Assembly (NCBI GenBank): GCA_023634235.1
Contig: JAMKCF010000014.1
Span: 1,240,001 to 1,304,000 of the forward strand
Origin: Pisaster brevispinus
Taxonomy: Eukaryota; Echinodermata; Asteroidea; Forcipulatida; Asteriidae
Reading direction: 5' to 3'
Length of the DNA: 64,000 nt
Shown: one piece after another, positions 9,966 through 23,762 of the stretch
Position numbering within the stretch: position 1 is the stretch's first letter
Layout of the letters: the number at the start of each line of letters is the position of its first letter
Made by a program: the position numbers and the translations under genes
Notes under the pieces: generated by a model
Databases searched by the model: none
What the model was told of the DNA's origin: nothing
Seen by the model: only the letters and a program-made list of their open reading frames with translations

Positions 9966-12900
9966 ATCCATTGTTTTCAAAGACATGTTAAAGTCTGAAA
10001 CAAAACACGCCATCCTTAATTAACTGACACTCTAGGTGTGCGTATTTCCCTTCCAAGGCATCTGGTGAGGCTTTTTTCTCTATCTCTTGTCACTAACGAT
10101 ATCAAAGCAGATAGCTCCACGGAAACACTAAATTGATATCTCCACTCGAAATCTAACACTAATAGGGATATGTCATGAGCCTTGTTTTGCATGAAATATG
10201 GACGCAGACTCTTGCGTCCTCTCCAATAGTTATCCAATTGTATGTGAACAAATTGACGATTCATCATGACAAACCGTCCCCTAAACGAAATTGGATCTTG
10301 ACATCCAGGATCCGGGGTTCTCAGGATCACGACTAGTGGTAGGAGCGATGGGTTCTTATCAATCTTACATCAGGCAGTAATGTTTCAGTGAGTTTCGGCA
10401 AAGATAGTTTTAGAAACTCTCAGCTGAGATATAAGCGGCTGTATCATGTTTATTCTTGTATTTGAAGGTCGGAAATGTTTCTCTTTTTCACGAAAGAAGA
10501 GCCAAAGAGACTCTTCTTTTTCTAGGCTGTTTTGACACCATTTTTATCTATCACTTCAAATGTCAGAAAGTTCAACCTTTAAGAAAAGATGACTTCTGGC
10601 CTTTATAGGTTGAGGTCAGGGCAAAAACAAAAATAAGTGACTCGAGTTTTTAAAGGGTTGGGAAGTAGTGGCCTTTGGCCAATGAACTTGATGATCTCTC
10701 CCACGCGTCATACACAAATTTCTTTAGAAATGATTTTTAAAGTTTCATACGCTGGGTGTTGGTATGTTCCCCTTCCTTGCGATAAAGTCATTCACGATTT
10801 TCAATTCTTGCAGTAACTAATCGTCATAAAACAATGCAAACATTAAAGCAGTTGTTTACAGCTTGAGCACCCATTTTCACCTTTTCAAAAGTTTAGAATA
10901 GTAAACAATACAAACGAAAAACAAACAAACAACAAACAACTAAACAATTAGTTTCACCATTCCTGTTACGAATTCATTTTCTCATTCAAAACAATATATA
11001 GAAAATCAACTTTGAGGTTTTCAGCCCTGATCACACGGTGCCCTTTGCGGCATTATCTGAGATTACAGAATAACCATAAGGGTGGGCGTGGGCCAGATGA
11101 GAGGGGGCGGGCATGAGCCCCCTTCACTCCTAAATGATCTGCCACTGGGCTTTTTAGTTCTCTTAGAATCTTACTTGCAGATAAAAAGGATGCGCCGCAA
11201 AAATTTCTCCCTTCAGTTCAGTATACTATCAGGATTAAAATATCCCTCCCCCAAAAAACAAAAACAAAAAATAACAACAAAAACAGCAACAACAAAACAT
11301 ACAAAACAAAACACATCAACACAAACAGCAACAACAGCAATGAAGCACTTCAAACCGTACATGTAGTAAATAAGAAAATCATTGTAAACAACTCAAGAAA
11401 ATCAATTCAACGGCTATAGGGTGAAATCTCGCTCTGGCTTTCTCTTTATACGACGGCAATCTTTCTGATCTGGTTAATGATCCTAAACCTGATCTTAGAA
11501 ATACAAAAGCATTCCATCATCAAACGTAGATTAACTACACAGGTCCGTCAACGACATCCGTTCGATCACCTGGCCCTCTTAATTCCTCTGCGGAATTCAG
11601 TTAAAGGCACGCTTTTTGAAACCTGCGGGCAAACAACACAAAGTAAAGTCAGAGGGAAAAACAACAGCCTTAAAACAAAATAACAAAAACAGAGAATTTA
11701 AACTCGTTTTTGATGCACGCCGACGACTGGTTTGATAATTTATTCATTATATTGCTAGCCAAACTCTCAAACAAAATCCACGGGCTAAAAGAACCTGATG
11801 GAATTTTCTTTGAAATATTCCGTCCACGGAAAGTGTAAAAATTGTCGCAATCCTTCTCACAAAAGCTTCAAAAACTAATTCGGTTCAAACTGACAGACAG
11901 CATAAATCTAGTATTTACAGTAGCCACAGGCACTGAATTTGCTGCAATTATTTTGTCAAGTGCTTTAGCATAACTATACAAGGCCTAAAGAATCATTGGA
12001 TTTACCAATTCCTGAACCTTCACATGAATTGAGAATCTTATTAGAGATAAACATTCTCTGTGCGATTAATTTCGGTGAAATTAAGTCTCCACTTTGTCAA
12101 GTTTTATGATTATAGAAGTATTTGTCAACTGAAAATCGGGGAGGGTGTCTTAAAACGGTCTGAAGTCTCACTTTGAAGTCTCGTGTCGTTGTTCCTGTTA
12201 AAGTTTTAAAAGCTCATCGGTCGTTGGTCCGTAACGACAGCCCCCATCAATGCCTGCGAAATATCTTCTTTTTTTCTTCTTTTTTTTCAAATTTCTGTGG
12301 AATCAGACATTTTCACAAGCGGCATTATAAATCTTTCAACAAAACCTGCTCCAGATGAAATGAAAAGAAGATTGAGAATCACTTACATTTGTATTTTTAA
12401 AGGATAAAACGTGAGATAGATTACTGACAGAACGTTTTCAGCAGTCTTCATTTTTCGTGGTCCAGATAAAATAAAAAATACATAAATTGGCATTTTAAAG
12501 CGAGCAACCTTCAAAACCACAGAATTCCACTTTTTCAATCTTAAAGAAATCCTTCCCAATATTTGAGTTTTCCGAAACATAGGTCATTTTCTCCGTACAG
12601 CCTAGTTTTAGTTCCCAAGTTGTTCCAAGACAGAATTGTAAGTTAAACAACATCCCAGATAAAACGTCACCATGTGTTTTAGATTCACAACCGCGGATTA
12701 CGCCATTTTTGAGCACATGTCGTATAATATATTGACGAGATTTATAGCAAAGCAGCCTTTGATGATGCCGCGGTTTTAAGTGACTCAAACCTAGACATAT
12801 AGTTCTCGAGTCGGGCATTAGGTCTTAAGATGTATTAAATATCAGAATAAGACAAAAACTGGCAATATTTGTAACAACTTTAGAACGAGACTGCGTTTTA

Positions 12901-13205
12901 GCGGAGGTAAGTTTGATTCCATTGCTTAGCAATTATCCAGAATAATTGTTTTTTCACAACTTGCGCCAGTAATTTTGCTGTTAATTTGATTATTTTTCTT
13001 ATCGAAGTGTAATAACCAGTGTCAGGTGGTTTTATTGGAAACAATCGTAAAATGAAAAGATGGATTTGGTTGTCAGTGGGATCCAGATGCAGCTGAGTCG
13101 AGTCAGGCTTGCTGTCGAAACGGCTTGATATAAAACCAACCATGGACGACAATACAGGCAGTGTTTGGCACATTTTGAAACAAGGACCGTCGAACCTGAT
13201 ATCTA
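9966..13205. other. AT-rich non-coding stretch
   Basis: No convincing exon. Contains low-complexity AAAC/AAC patches (about 10912-10945, 11262-11340), a 9-bp-arm hairpin AAAGAAGAG...CTCTTCTTT at about 10494-10521, and an isolated good donor GCGGAG|GTAAGT at about 12906 without a supported exon before it. Confidence 0.4.
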
Positions 13206-13208
13206 ATG

Positions 13209-13500
13209 GCGTGTCGTGGCGGAGCTGTTAAGAGCACCGGATTCAAGCTCCGGTGTTTCTCATCCGCAGAGTGTGGGTTCGAGTGCCGGTCGTGGCACTT
13301 GTGCCCATTGAGCAGGATGCTTTACCATAATTGCTTTGTCCTTCGGATGGGTCATTGGGCTAAAATAACCCAGAGCAATCTGAGGAGTAGGGGTTAACCC
13401 TGGTGTCTCTGGTTCACGCAGCAAGCACCCTTGTTTAGGTTTCCCCAGGCTTGTGAGCTACAGTGATAAGTTGACTTGAGAGGCATTGGTTTCATTAATA
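13209..13500 (+). mobile_element. tRNA-derived SINE, copy 1
   Basis: The head is tRNA-like (GTGGCGGAGCTGTTAAGAG, then GGTTCGAGTGCC at about 13277-13288, the pol III B box). The body shares with the other copies the words CCTTCGGATGGGTC and ATTGCTTTGTCC. The 3' part (GCTACAGTGATAAGTTGACTT, then AATATTAAC) matches the copy at 63.2 kb. Internal pol III promoter boxes are visible. The body separates it from a functional tRNA gene. Confidence 0.8.
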
Positions 13501-14410
13501 TAGTAAGACAAAATAATTAATATTAACAATACTAACTTCATAGCTGTTGTCGACATAACCATGTTTATGTGTTGAACTTGTTCGAGAATGAATCAATTAT
13601 TGTCGAATGAACAAGATTTATATCCAGGGAGTCCAACCAAAGATAACCAGGGTTAAGTAGTCCACGTGGACCGCAAGTTCTTAATGACCTTGACTCACAT
13701 AAATACAAAATTCATCAGCCGTAATTAAATTGCTACATCATGTGCAAGCAAAGCTCTGCATAGGGGAGTGGACGTCGATTGAAAAGAATAACACCCGGAA
13801 TGAAAGGTTACGAGGGTAGATTTGTGTTGCGTGACCTACCATGAAGATAGGGGGGGGGGGTGGTACACAGCGATAAGAAAGATAAATCAACCAAATCGGT
13901 GGCGTAAGTAATGCGGTTTATATACGGACTGTTTTTTAAGTGACGTCATAACTCGTTGCGTCACTTTGGAGGTCAAGTTCTCGTAGTCACATGCACCATC
14001 TGCGCAAAAATTGCACCAAACTTGATTTATTTGCACTTGAGAATGAGTTGATGTTTTTCTTAGTCGCATCTGCATTATCAAGTTCACGGAAACCCTCGTC
14101 ACGAAGTAATCCAAAAAATATGCGCAGCACACCTTTTATTTCCCACACTAGAAGCTTCTGTGCTCTGAGGGTTTTTGCCATTCCTGCTGCTAAATTTGAT
14201 GGTTGCGTACCGTCATCCTGTACAAACAAATCCTCTCCCATCTACCCTATAAAACGAAGGCGCACATGCAGAATTGCGGTCATAAAACTACACGCACCGG
14301 AAACACTTGAAACGTAATTACGTCTCTAAAGACAAGGTACAGGATTTGTACTTATCGGTCAAGAATGAGTCGTGTTGATCTGATAAGCTGACCCATTCAC
14401 CGCACAAACC
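13501..14410. other. Non-coding stretch
   Basis: No exon recognised. G-homopolymer at about 13850-13860. The segment at 13980-14320 is GC-richer and has overlapping open frames on both strands (13991-14317 +; 14241-13987 -), none with recognisable features. Confidence 0.35.
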
Positions 14411-14530
14411 AGGGGCTAGTTTTATACAGCAGAAAATATTGCGTGACAAGTTTCTGCTAAGCGTAATTTAGCAGAAAACCAGTCATAAATTGTTCATGTG
14501 AAAATGTATTTTGGCTGATAACCTTTTTTT
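14411..14530. repeat. Dispersed repeat fragment (TCTGCTAAGC type)
   Basis: GGGGCTAGTTTTATACAGCAG, then TTTCTGCTAAGC, then TTTAGCAGAAA resembles the short non-autonomous elements whose ends read GGGCYCAATTTCAT, seen more clearly at 57.35 kb. A second similar end is at about 14601-14620. Limits are uncertain. Confidence 0.35.
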
Positions 14531-17500
14531 TGGAAGGGGGGGGGGTACCCAAAATGTTTTGTGCTTATAGCTACTTTGTGACCAAGCAAGTCTACGACAA
14601 TGGGCCCAGTTCTAGCTCTCCACAGAGAAATACGTTTGTCTAAAAACTGTCACGGGAGACACAGTTTTTGAAAACTTCATACATCTCCAATGTTAACTCA
14701 TTATTTCCATCGCCACGATCAAAATTGACAAAACCCTCGACAAAACATAAACAAACTGTTCTTACAAAAACGCGATCATTTTATTTGATCAAATTATCTC
14801 GTGTTAGTATATAGAGTGATAGTTGAAAACCGTTAATGAATTCGGTCTTCCGAAAACAATGATATTTTTTCGGAATGATAAGCAATAACACACAGAAACG
14901 AATGCGTTATTTTACCCTCTTTCTGTAGTTTGTTGTTTAAGCTTGATACTCATGCGCTTGACCCATAGCCTATAATTGTTTATGTCTGAAATATTTTTAT
15001 AGGAAAACTATATAGACAAGTGGAAAAAACACTAAATTTCTCATTTCGAAAGCTGAACCTTTTTTTTCACAGGTTGATCGCACGGTGTGTCTATTGAATG
15101 GAGCCTAAAATAATTAAAAAGTCTTCCACAAACCATTGATGTTTCTTGGTAATATGATGAAAATAGGTCGTTGGAGTAAATTAAATTGAATATCTTCAAA
15201 TATAATAGCGAAAATAGGTCTTGGATGGAACGGCATTGCATCGCCAGGGTTACACAGTCCGCTGAGAACTCGCTTTGCATTAAGCGTTGAAGGTAACCCA
15301 ATACTTGGATTGCATTACACATTACAAGAGCCTTGTAAAAGGTTGGGTACAAATTGGCGTAACTTTGCAGTCCACGGAAGCCGGTACCATGTGTTCATGC
15401 CACACTAATGTAGCTCTTTTAGATCGAAACACTAATTGTACATATGCCAAAAGCTTTTAGATCAATGTTACGCATATTCTCAACTCACACTTCATCTTTG
15501 TTTCTACAAAATGTGTTTTGAATCGAATTACACTTGAATGACATTGTAACTCAGAGGACAAAGCATGAATCGTAAGATTTTGCAAACGGGGTTCGTGTTT
15601 CATAATTGAGCTGCGAGAAAATGTTTACGATAATCATGAGGAACAATGAAGTCAATTAGATTTTAATCCGAAACTTCTTTCATTATTGATCACGTTGGAA
15701 TTACTTGTTTTGCCAATACGCATAAATATACTGTATAGTATTTTGAAAGAAAGCTTATAATAAATAATTCGTTATGAAAGAGAGAAAAATAAATGATAGG
15801 CATAAATAAAGGAATGACACTTTAATCCCTTTTAAAATATATAAACCTGACCCCATTACCAAGAGTCAATTAAGAAATATGTCTGTCTGGTATTTTCCTG
15901 CAAATTTATAGCAAACGGCGACACATGTTTGCACTTCCTAAAAAAACAGAAATCGTTTTGGGTGCCCAATAGTTTAACATAATTGTTTGTTGGTTAGAAT
16001 AGCAAAGGATATTTCTTGGATATTAACGAGTTGAAATGAATGTAAAAGCAAGAAGCAAAATGACTGATACATCATACAGCTTTTTGAGACCAAGCAAACA
16101 TCTCAGAATATAAACGTTTTTCTCAAACGGTGGGTTCTTGGGTTATTATGTTGATGAAATTCCCAGTTTAGTTGACTTAATTTTCTAGAAAACGAAATGG
16201 TCGGAGTACAATTTACTCGTTCACACTACAATCGCTGTATCACTAAGTGCTGCGTTGCCAAGAGCCCATTTACACCCGGACAAACAGCGCGAAAATCAAG
16301 TTAGCGAAATCGGATAAAACAGCGTTAGACAGCTAATTTTGTATTCACGATCCGTTTCAAGACGATTTGTGGAGCTCGCCAAATAATGGATAAGAGCAGG
16401 GGAATTTTTTTATGAACACTTTAGTACCAGCTAGATACCATTCCTAGGTGTGAGTCGACCATCAGGCAGTTGGTAATTGCTTCGTATGTATGTAATGAGG
16501 TGGATCTACCCAGTAGTCGTCCATCTCCACCTGGTTATCACAGATTTCATAATTGATTCACAACGTGGATTTCCTTTTTTCAGTCACGGGGCGATACCTC
16601 CAAAGAAGTGTTTAGCGTAATCGACTGGATCGGGGCTGTTTTAATAAATAATGATTGATCACGGATGACATCATTACGTTTAATTAAATGGATGAATAGT
16701 GTAGGATTGGATTTTGGAGAAGTAAATCAATAAAACTGCCCAGTTTCTGAGAAGTGTTAAACTTTCCAAACAGCTTTAGAACCGGCGGTTAAACGTTATA
16801 CCTCATTTTCTCTTGTTTTAAAGAGATATTAATACCGTCAAATCATATTCTTTGTAAGGTTTCCAGAGCACTTCGAATTTCATATCACACAAAATTGGCT
16901 AGGCAGGAATCAAAATTGCTTATCACCCGAACAATTTGTTTCTTACCATTTCACTTGCTGTTTCTATAATGACTCCTTTGTGAGTATGACTGACCGTCAT
17001 CTGCTAATGCAGGCCCGAATTCATCCGATCAGTCCATGGCAGTACTTTCATTTTTACCAGAATCTGTAAATATACATGAAAAGCAAAACTAAGACAATAA
17101 TCATAATATATAGTTCGTATATAGCGCCTTTTCACACCAAAATGGGCTTCCCGAAGCGCTCAATATTTTTTCCTGCAAGGTATGCGGAGCTACGTTTTGA
17201 ATTATAAAACACTTTTGTTGTTTCCTTTTCATAGCACTAGGTGCTATTGCGCAATATGCAGCTAATCAAACCACTAACAACGTTAAAGAGCGCTGACAAA
17301 CCATATCAAATAAGACATTGTAGTGTGTAGAAATTAACTGTGAACTCTCGAAGAAAGCCCCTAAGTTTACGTAGATGTTTACGGCATGGCCTTGAGTAAT
17401 TTTGTCCGTATCTTATAAAGGAAAAAACAAGCCTTTTGTCCGAAGTGTTGTTTCTCAAATAATGCGTACGACATCACTATCTGAACGCGACAACGCTGTC

Positions 17501-19560
17501 TTTATAACCAATGATTCCCATAGAAGCGTGTGGTTTTTTTTTTTGGGGGGGGGGGGGGTGGGGAACTACCGAATGTCAATTAATTTACATGCTGATCTAT
17601 GTGTTTTGGAGGCTTCAAATTACGATATACAGAAATTTATCTAGGTTTTACTCGTGGAATATAATTTATGGAAGAATTACCACGGTGATGTCTTAAACAT
17701 GGGGAGCATTAGTTTTCATTATTTGGCTAAATAAATTATCCTTTGTTTGCACGCATGCACACATATACACAGCTTTTCTTCTCGCGAGCATAGTGTTTTA
17801 TAATGCACGATGCTCCATCGAGCTGTATGTTAATCGAGACAAATATATCTTTATAGTAAAGCTCTTTTGAGGATTATTTTGAAATACTGCTAAGTTGTAA
17901 TTTCAAAGCCTCGTTCAAAAGAGCAACATACTCGCTCATTATGTAACTTAGCTTTCTCTCCTGACTCCACTGCTTCTCTTCAGCTCTCTTCTTGTTTATG
18001 CTTCTTGGGCAATATCTGTATATAATAAGCCCATTCTGGTACATATTGCATTCTCTCCTGTTCCTTTTGCTGTTATTGTTTTGTTGTCTTTGCTTATTGT
18101 TTTTGTCTAGGGGTGGTCCCACTAGCCTCGGCTTATTTGAACAGCCTCCTTACCCCCCCCCCCCCCCGCTTCTATGTCTTACTCTCTGCTTGTATGGTAC
18201 TACTATATTTTTGTCCAAATGATTCTGTCTTTTCTTATTGTGAGTACGGAAAAAATGTGTCATTGAATTAAAAACAAACTTCAAAATCTTGTTATCCCAA
18301 ACCGCACTCTGCATTACAGCCGACATTAAACCATTCACCGTTTTGTTATTTATGTCGTAAATACACGACTGTCATGGTTTCTGATGCTTGCGCATTGCCT
18401 CAAAACTTGTCAATACTTTGTTTCCTTTTATATGCTGAGTTATTGTTGCAAGTTAATATCATTTATGTATGACACAGAATGCTGCAAAAAAACTCACCAT
18501 ACCAAAGAAAAAGTACTATTGTTACAACCCTTAGAAATACATTGGACTGGTTTGATATAAAACATTTACAGACATCTGTTTCTTTCCGAACGTTAATTAT
18601 CAGCCGAGCAAATACTGGTCAATATAACAAGTGTTCAACCGATATGGACAAATGACAAATGAAAAATATTGCGTCTGGACAAATTCTCTTTTTAATCACT
18701 GAAAACCCCTCAAATTAGAATAACCTTTGAAAACAAATTGTTTTAGATAAAAATATAATAATAATAACAATAATAATGGAGAACAAAAGCTTGCCGAGAT
18801 TTGTTTTCTCATCGAGAAGAAAACAGATAGGTATTGCATTAAGAAAGATTCATGCAATACTTTTTCAACCATTTTTTCAAGTGTCAAATGTTGTCTTTTC
18901 CATCCCACCCCACAACAGAAACGGTATGCACCCGAATATGTGTATTTTAAAACTAAGACGGGTTCAGTTTTTATTTTATATGTGCAGCTTTCCCCTTATT
19001 TATCCTGTCTTTTTTTTTTGGGGGGGGGCTTCTTCTTTCTAGCCGTGTTTCTTATTTTGCGCCTCTCGTCCTCTAGGGTTACCCTGGCGTTAGTTCAATA
19101 TTAACGGGTGGCCCATATCGACTCGACGGCTTGACTCATCCCGGAGTCAAGTGTAATCGAGATGCAACGGTGCGGTGCGTTCAGCAAACCGACAGATCGT
19201 GAATTAAAGGAGTCATGCACTTTCTCTTCATGGCTGCTGAATTTTATTGTACCATGAACAACTATCGTGAAACACAAAAACAGGTCTATTGGTAAAGATT
19301 TTCAGTATCAGCAATGGTTTCAGCAAAAAAGTGTGTCCATTGAATTACTGTATTGAGTTTCTTTCTCGTTGTAGGCCTAGTATCAAAACAGTGAGCATTT
19401 TATTGAAGAGAGAATTAAAAAATAAATTCACTAAGGCTTTGATAAAACAGTCGTCAAACTCACACAATTGTATCGGTGTCATAATTCTACATCGCACCAG
19501 GCAAGCCACATCAGGTAAATAAATAAGTAAATAAGAAACAATTATATCTAATTACAAATA
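14531..19560. other. Long AT-rich non-coding stretch
   Basis: No exon supported on either strand. Contains G runs at about 14534-14545, a T/G run (17529-17562), a C run (about 18151-18167) and another T/G run (19008-19028). A short AGCGCCTTTTCACACC repeat fragment lies near 17124-17140. Confidence 0.4.
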
Positions 19561-19690
19561 AGAAAATGCTACTAATTAAAACAGCGTTGAAACAATAAAC
19601 AAATAAATAAATAACTAAAATAGTCCTCCCCCCAAAAAAAACAAAAAAAAAAACAAAAAAAAAAACCAACAACAACAACAACAACAACGT
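19561..19690. repeat. A-rich low complexity (AAAT, poly-A, AAC)
   Basis: Consecutive AAAT, AAAAC and AACAACAAC runs; no coding or structural feature. Confidence 0.7.
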
Positions 19691-19979
19691 TTGGAATGCA
19701 ACAAACTCGCGTTTTTTCGTTGTGGTTGCGCATACTCCAAATCACAAAAATCTCTGGAAAATAACTACTTAATAAAAACGAAACACCCCTGACTTATTAA
19801 AGTGATTTTTGTTAGTGAACTCTTTTCGAAAAAGATCATTCGGAGAGAGGGAGAGAGGGAGTTCCCAGTGGTGGTCACACCCTTTAAGTTAGTTCTGAAG
19901 ACACCGATCGGAAACACCTTGAGTAGGGGGTCGTTCGTTCCACTCCCACCCTTTTCTGAATCGTGTCAAATTGGACCGT

Positions 19980-20028
19980 AGAACCGGAAGTTCATCGCCG
20001 TCGTTCCTATGTAACTTCCGGTTACGCT
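19980..20028. promoter_or_regulatory. Inverted pair of perfect ETS-type motifs
   Basis: ACCGGAAGT at 19983-19991 and ACTTCCGGT at 20014-20022 are exact reverse complements and match the high-affinity ETS consensus. The symmetry continues outwards (GTAGAACC... and ...GGTTACGCTAC), so the pair may be the arms of a small inverted repeat. A YY1-like AAACATGGCGG follows at about 20225-20235. This could be a promoter-like module or a repeat; no gene start is visible beside it. Confidence 0.35.
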
Positions 20029-20499
20029 ACCGTGACACTCAATAAGTATGCTACTTATGTTCTTGGCAGTCCACTTAAGAAAAGCTAGACAATCGGGAAA
20101 TGTTGACTTATGTCACAATTAATCAAAGCTAGGAACGTAGTAATTGGTTTTTCAACGATCAAGTGACATGGCAGCACAACGGGGAGTCAGTGATTGTACG
20201 ACCAAAATCTAAACATTAAAGTGAAACATGGCGGGCGAAGGGAAAGGTTAAATAAACTGCACTTGGGGTTTACGATATTGAAGTAGGTCAGACAGATAAA
20301 ATGTACGGGATATCGTTTTTGTTTTTTAAATAACAATTTGATAAAGTGAGACAAAACTAGAATGGTTCTGCATGAATTTGAATAGTGCGCTTCATGGTAC
20401 GGTGCAGTGATCATTCTGTCTCTTTTTGAGTAGGTGTGGGTTTGGGGGTTCGATGGGATGGATTGTTGAGCCATGGAAATCTAGTCTTCCTGGAACCAA

Positions 20500-20650
20500 T
20501 AGACCCCTTCCATATGACATCACAAGCTTCAACAGCGCCCTCACTGAGGTCAATGAAGACTTGTCATTGGCTGAGAGGTTCGCGGCGCGTACACGCGTTC
20601 ACGTTTCCATTGTTTGACCTCAGCAGAGACGGCCATTGCGAGAGTCTTTG
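20500..20650 (-). mobile_element. Short non-autonomous element, family with copy at 30.55 kb
   Basis: Begins TAGACCCCTTCCA, then GCGCCCTCACTGAGGTCAA, CATTGGCTGAGAG, CACGTTTCCATTGTTTGACC. The interior is the reverse complement of the interior at 30545-30700, and both copies start with the same TAGACCCCTTCCA end, as expected for terminal inverted repeats. Shares motifs (GCGCCCTC, CATTGGC) with the 3.3-kb element. Non-coding. Confidence 0.55.
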
Positions 20651-20799
20651 AAACTTTTTACAAATCTTCATTAAGATATCAACGTAATTTTGCTTAGCTG
20701 TGTTGAACGCCTGCAGCGATTTCCAAACCTTGGCACGCAAAGCCTTGCTCAGTGGACATCGTTTACCAGCCAGTTTAATCATTACTCGAGATTGTGCGT

Positions 20800-21005
20800 A
20801 TCAGCATAACACTGAACCCTGACCTTTGTTTCATTAAACACTGAACCCTGACCTTGATTTCATTAACGCAGGAACCCAGACAGCAATTTCAAAACACTGA
20901 ACCCTGACCCTATATTTATTAACGCTGAAACCTGACCCCAATTTCATGAACACTTAAACCTGACCCTTCATTTACACTGAGCCCTGACCCCAATTTCGTA
21001 AACCT
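20800..21005. repeat. Minisatellite, about 29-bp unit
   Basis: About six to seven imperfect units built on CACTGAACCCTGACC followed by TTTGATTTCATTAA-like sequence. Units differ by substitutions and one short insertion. Confidence 0.75.
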
Positions 21006-21009
21006 TGTT

Positions 21010-22780
21010 TTGTAAAAGCTAACGACGGGCTCCAGTTTCAGCAATTTGAAATGCAAGTTGTGTGACTGGGAACCAGTTTCTTGTGATGTGGGATTGTTTT
21101 TGTGTTTACCAGCTTACGGGTTTTACATCAAATCAACCTCTTATTAATTAAAGCATTGACTAACGTCTTGTCACGAGACTACCTTTTGAAACCCTTAGCC
21201 TAAGGGCAGCAGTACGAGATTGATGTTTGAATTAAGGGGGACATTTATCAAAGTCCACCTGCTCAACAGCAATTTCTAACATTATTTTTTTGAAAGATGG
21301 TTTAAACATGGAATAGAAATCATTTAATAGGTCAAATTATGCCATTTTGATTCAAAAGAATTATATTAAACTCGATCTATGCCTAAAATGTATTCTTGAT
21401 TTTGAAGGCAGTGCGTGTACAAAAAGGCTTTTTTTCTTTTGTATGCAAAGCATTAAAATTTACAAACAGAGCGCGCTTTATCAATGTTGCGTTTTTAGTC
21501 ACACCCAAATGGCAACTCGCGTATCAGCTTCCTGAAAAAATTAACCAAAAAAGATTTTCAAGTCAACAGAGAGTAGTTAAATAATCATAATTGCATCACA
21601 CTTTTTACAATTATAATAATCGAACCGCCGAAATACATTAATACCACATATTCAATATTTTGACATATAAAGGGGATGGCTTTTTAATCTTTTAAGTGTA
21701 ATTGTTTCTCTATTAAAAAAGAATTAAATCAATCTCAGATTAGCAATCGGTAACTTTCTTTACAGGCAAGCACTAAAGATTAAAAACAACACCGTGAGAT
21801 TGATCAGACCTAATATATTATGTTTAAAACGAAACAAATAACACGAGAACGTTAAGTTACTTTTGGTTGGCCAGGCGGAACGAACGGTTTCTCCCACACA
21901 ATTGAGTTCGGATTGATGCTCGTTGATGCTCTTGCATCTTAATGCATTTTGACACCCAGTACGCCACAACGATTTCCCCTTTTTTTTAATAAAAGGAAGT
22001 GAATTTATTATATTGTCAAAAAGCTTGACACGTTTATTAATGAGATTGTAGCATGATCGACGGGGGGAAATTACTGCTATAGTACACAATTGTGATTATT
22101 TTTGGTATGACTAATTCTGTTGAGGCAATGTCATCTTTGATTGGGCCTTATTGCGCCTCTTGGGATATGATGTCTACTAATCGATAACTCTTTCACTGTA
22201 AGGTCGTCACAGGTGCTGAGTCAAGTGGCTGTCTCTCAAGCCTTTTAGAAGCTCCTAGAATGCCATCTTCTTCATAAACAAACTCTGTAAACACACCCGT
22301 GTGTTATTTTTGAGCGTTACAATTTCAATTTTGTTTTTACATTTAAAAAGGAACGACAGCTCTAGCAGCAACCTCTATTCCAAGATATGTATTTTATCCA
22401 CAAAGAGCGATATTTGTATAGCCACTGGTAACGTGGTGAAGCATTAGGACTTCAACTAGCCTCCCCTGGCGACGAGCAAATTAAAATGTTCCAGATGTTT
22501 CTCTCAGAACCACAGCAGGGTTTTAAATTTGATTTAACTGAAAAATGTTTTCTGAGAAATTGTGTAAACCTTTTGTGAAATACAAATGCGCATTTCCATA
22601 ACCATAATTACTTAATAATGACCAGAAATGTAAACAATATTTGTTTAAAATTATTTCATGCTCCTGTCTCTTCTTGTAATACATGCCCTTCTTGTAATAC
22701 ATTTTTAACAAAAGGATTTCATTATCGTCTGTGTCCATCATGCAAAGCCTCAAATTCTACATCAAAACTATCCCATAAAT
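21010..22780. other. AT-rich non-coding stretch
   Basis: No exon supported; open frames are short and on both strands. Confidence 0.4.
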
Positions 22781-22784
22781 TGAG

Positions 22785-22935
22785 GACTTCTATTTTTTTC
22801 TCCCATTGTTTGATTGTTTGTGACATCCCCATTGTTTTTGCACACAAAAGCGAAGCGAAGACGTCCTCATTCTGTCAAACACCCGTTAAATTCCTCGGTT
22901 TCAACGGGTAGACACGCTCACACACATACACACAA
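22785..22935 (+). repeat. Dispersed repeat R1, copy 1
   Basis: CTCCCATTGTTTGATTG, ATCCCCATTG, AAGCGAAGCGAAGACGTCC, GTCAAACACCCG, CCTCGGTTTCAACGGGTAGACAC and a CA-rich end recur at 44505-44675 (same strand) and 58730-58935 (opposite strand). Terminal structure is not clear. Non-coding. Confidence 0.6.
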
Positions 22936-23696
22936 GAAGAACAACCTTCTAAAAACTAGATAATATGTGATATTTGCTACATTTGCGGTAATTGTAACGC
23001 GCTCAAAATAGTGTCATTGCCTATCGATGCATCTGTTACTGTGCGAGTCGAAAGATGCTCAGAGGAAACGAAACACGTAGAACTTTCACCTTGTTTCATT
23101 GTACAATTTTGGCGGGAATAAACATACAAGCTGTGATCGTTTGCGTTTGTACACGTTCCAATATTGAAACGAATCACCGGCTTGTCACAGCATGTCAGGT
23201 ACAGGTCCCGTTGCTTACTACTATCAAGTCAATCGGCCTACACGGCATGCAGTGCCAATTTTGGATGACAAACAGTTTCCGCGCTACTCTTTATTGCAAT
23301 GTTGCTCAAATAAATGAACAAAGTAAACGACGACACCCGACCAGAGGTCCACAAATTATGTATATGAAATGAAGAAGAAAAAAATCTCAAGGTGCCACGG
23401 GAAACGAAATACAAATTTAAGTAAATATGGCAACCTTCGTTTACACATTCCCTTGAAAAGAAGAAGAAAAAACCTAACCACGTTCAATCATTTGAACTGA
23501 TCATGCGCACACCGCCACCTGCGCAGAGATACCCCCGTACGGAAGTGCTACGCGCATCATACCGACGTATCATCACTGGAACGATTTCATTGGACAACGA
23601 GAGTAGAGTGTCCCACTGAAGGAGAAAGAGTGGGAGAGCTATCTGCCTCGGTGGAGAATGGGTAAATGAGAATGCTGTCTGTAACGAGTCGCACAA

Positions 23697-23762
23697 TATT
23701 TAACACGGGACTACAGAACGTGTCATCAGCATCTAGGAGTCATCACAGGAGTACATGAACAG
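23697..23762 (+). promoter_or_regulatory. Candidate promoter and non-coding first exon of the prohormone gene
   Basis: TATTTAA at 23697-23703 is followed about 28 bases later by initiator-like TCATCAGC (23723-23730). The short transcribed stretch ends at the consensus donor GAACAG|GTAAGTGC (23762/23763). A CCAAT-box core in reverse (ATTGG, about 23589) and a GC-richer segment (23490-23680) lie upstream. The next strong acceptor on this strand is at 29578-29579, before the coding exon. The link is inferred from signals and order only; another upstream exon is possible. Confidence 0.4.

Noticed and set aside
12495..12818. 107-codon minus-strand frame starting with ATG
   Set aside because: No recognisable motif, mixed composition, and no promoter or splice context; plausible by chance in a window this size.
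13209..13290. Functional tRNA gene
   Set aside because: The tRNA-like head lacks a credible cloverleaf and is followed by the shared SINE body found at five other loci.
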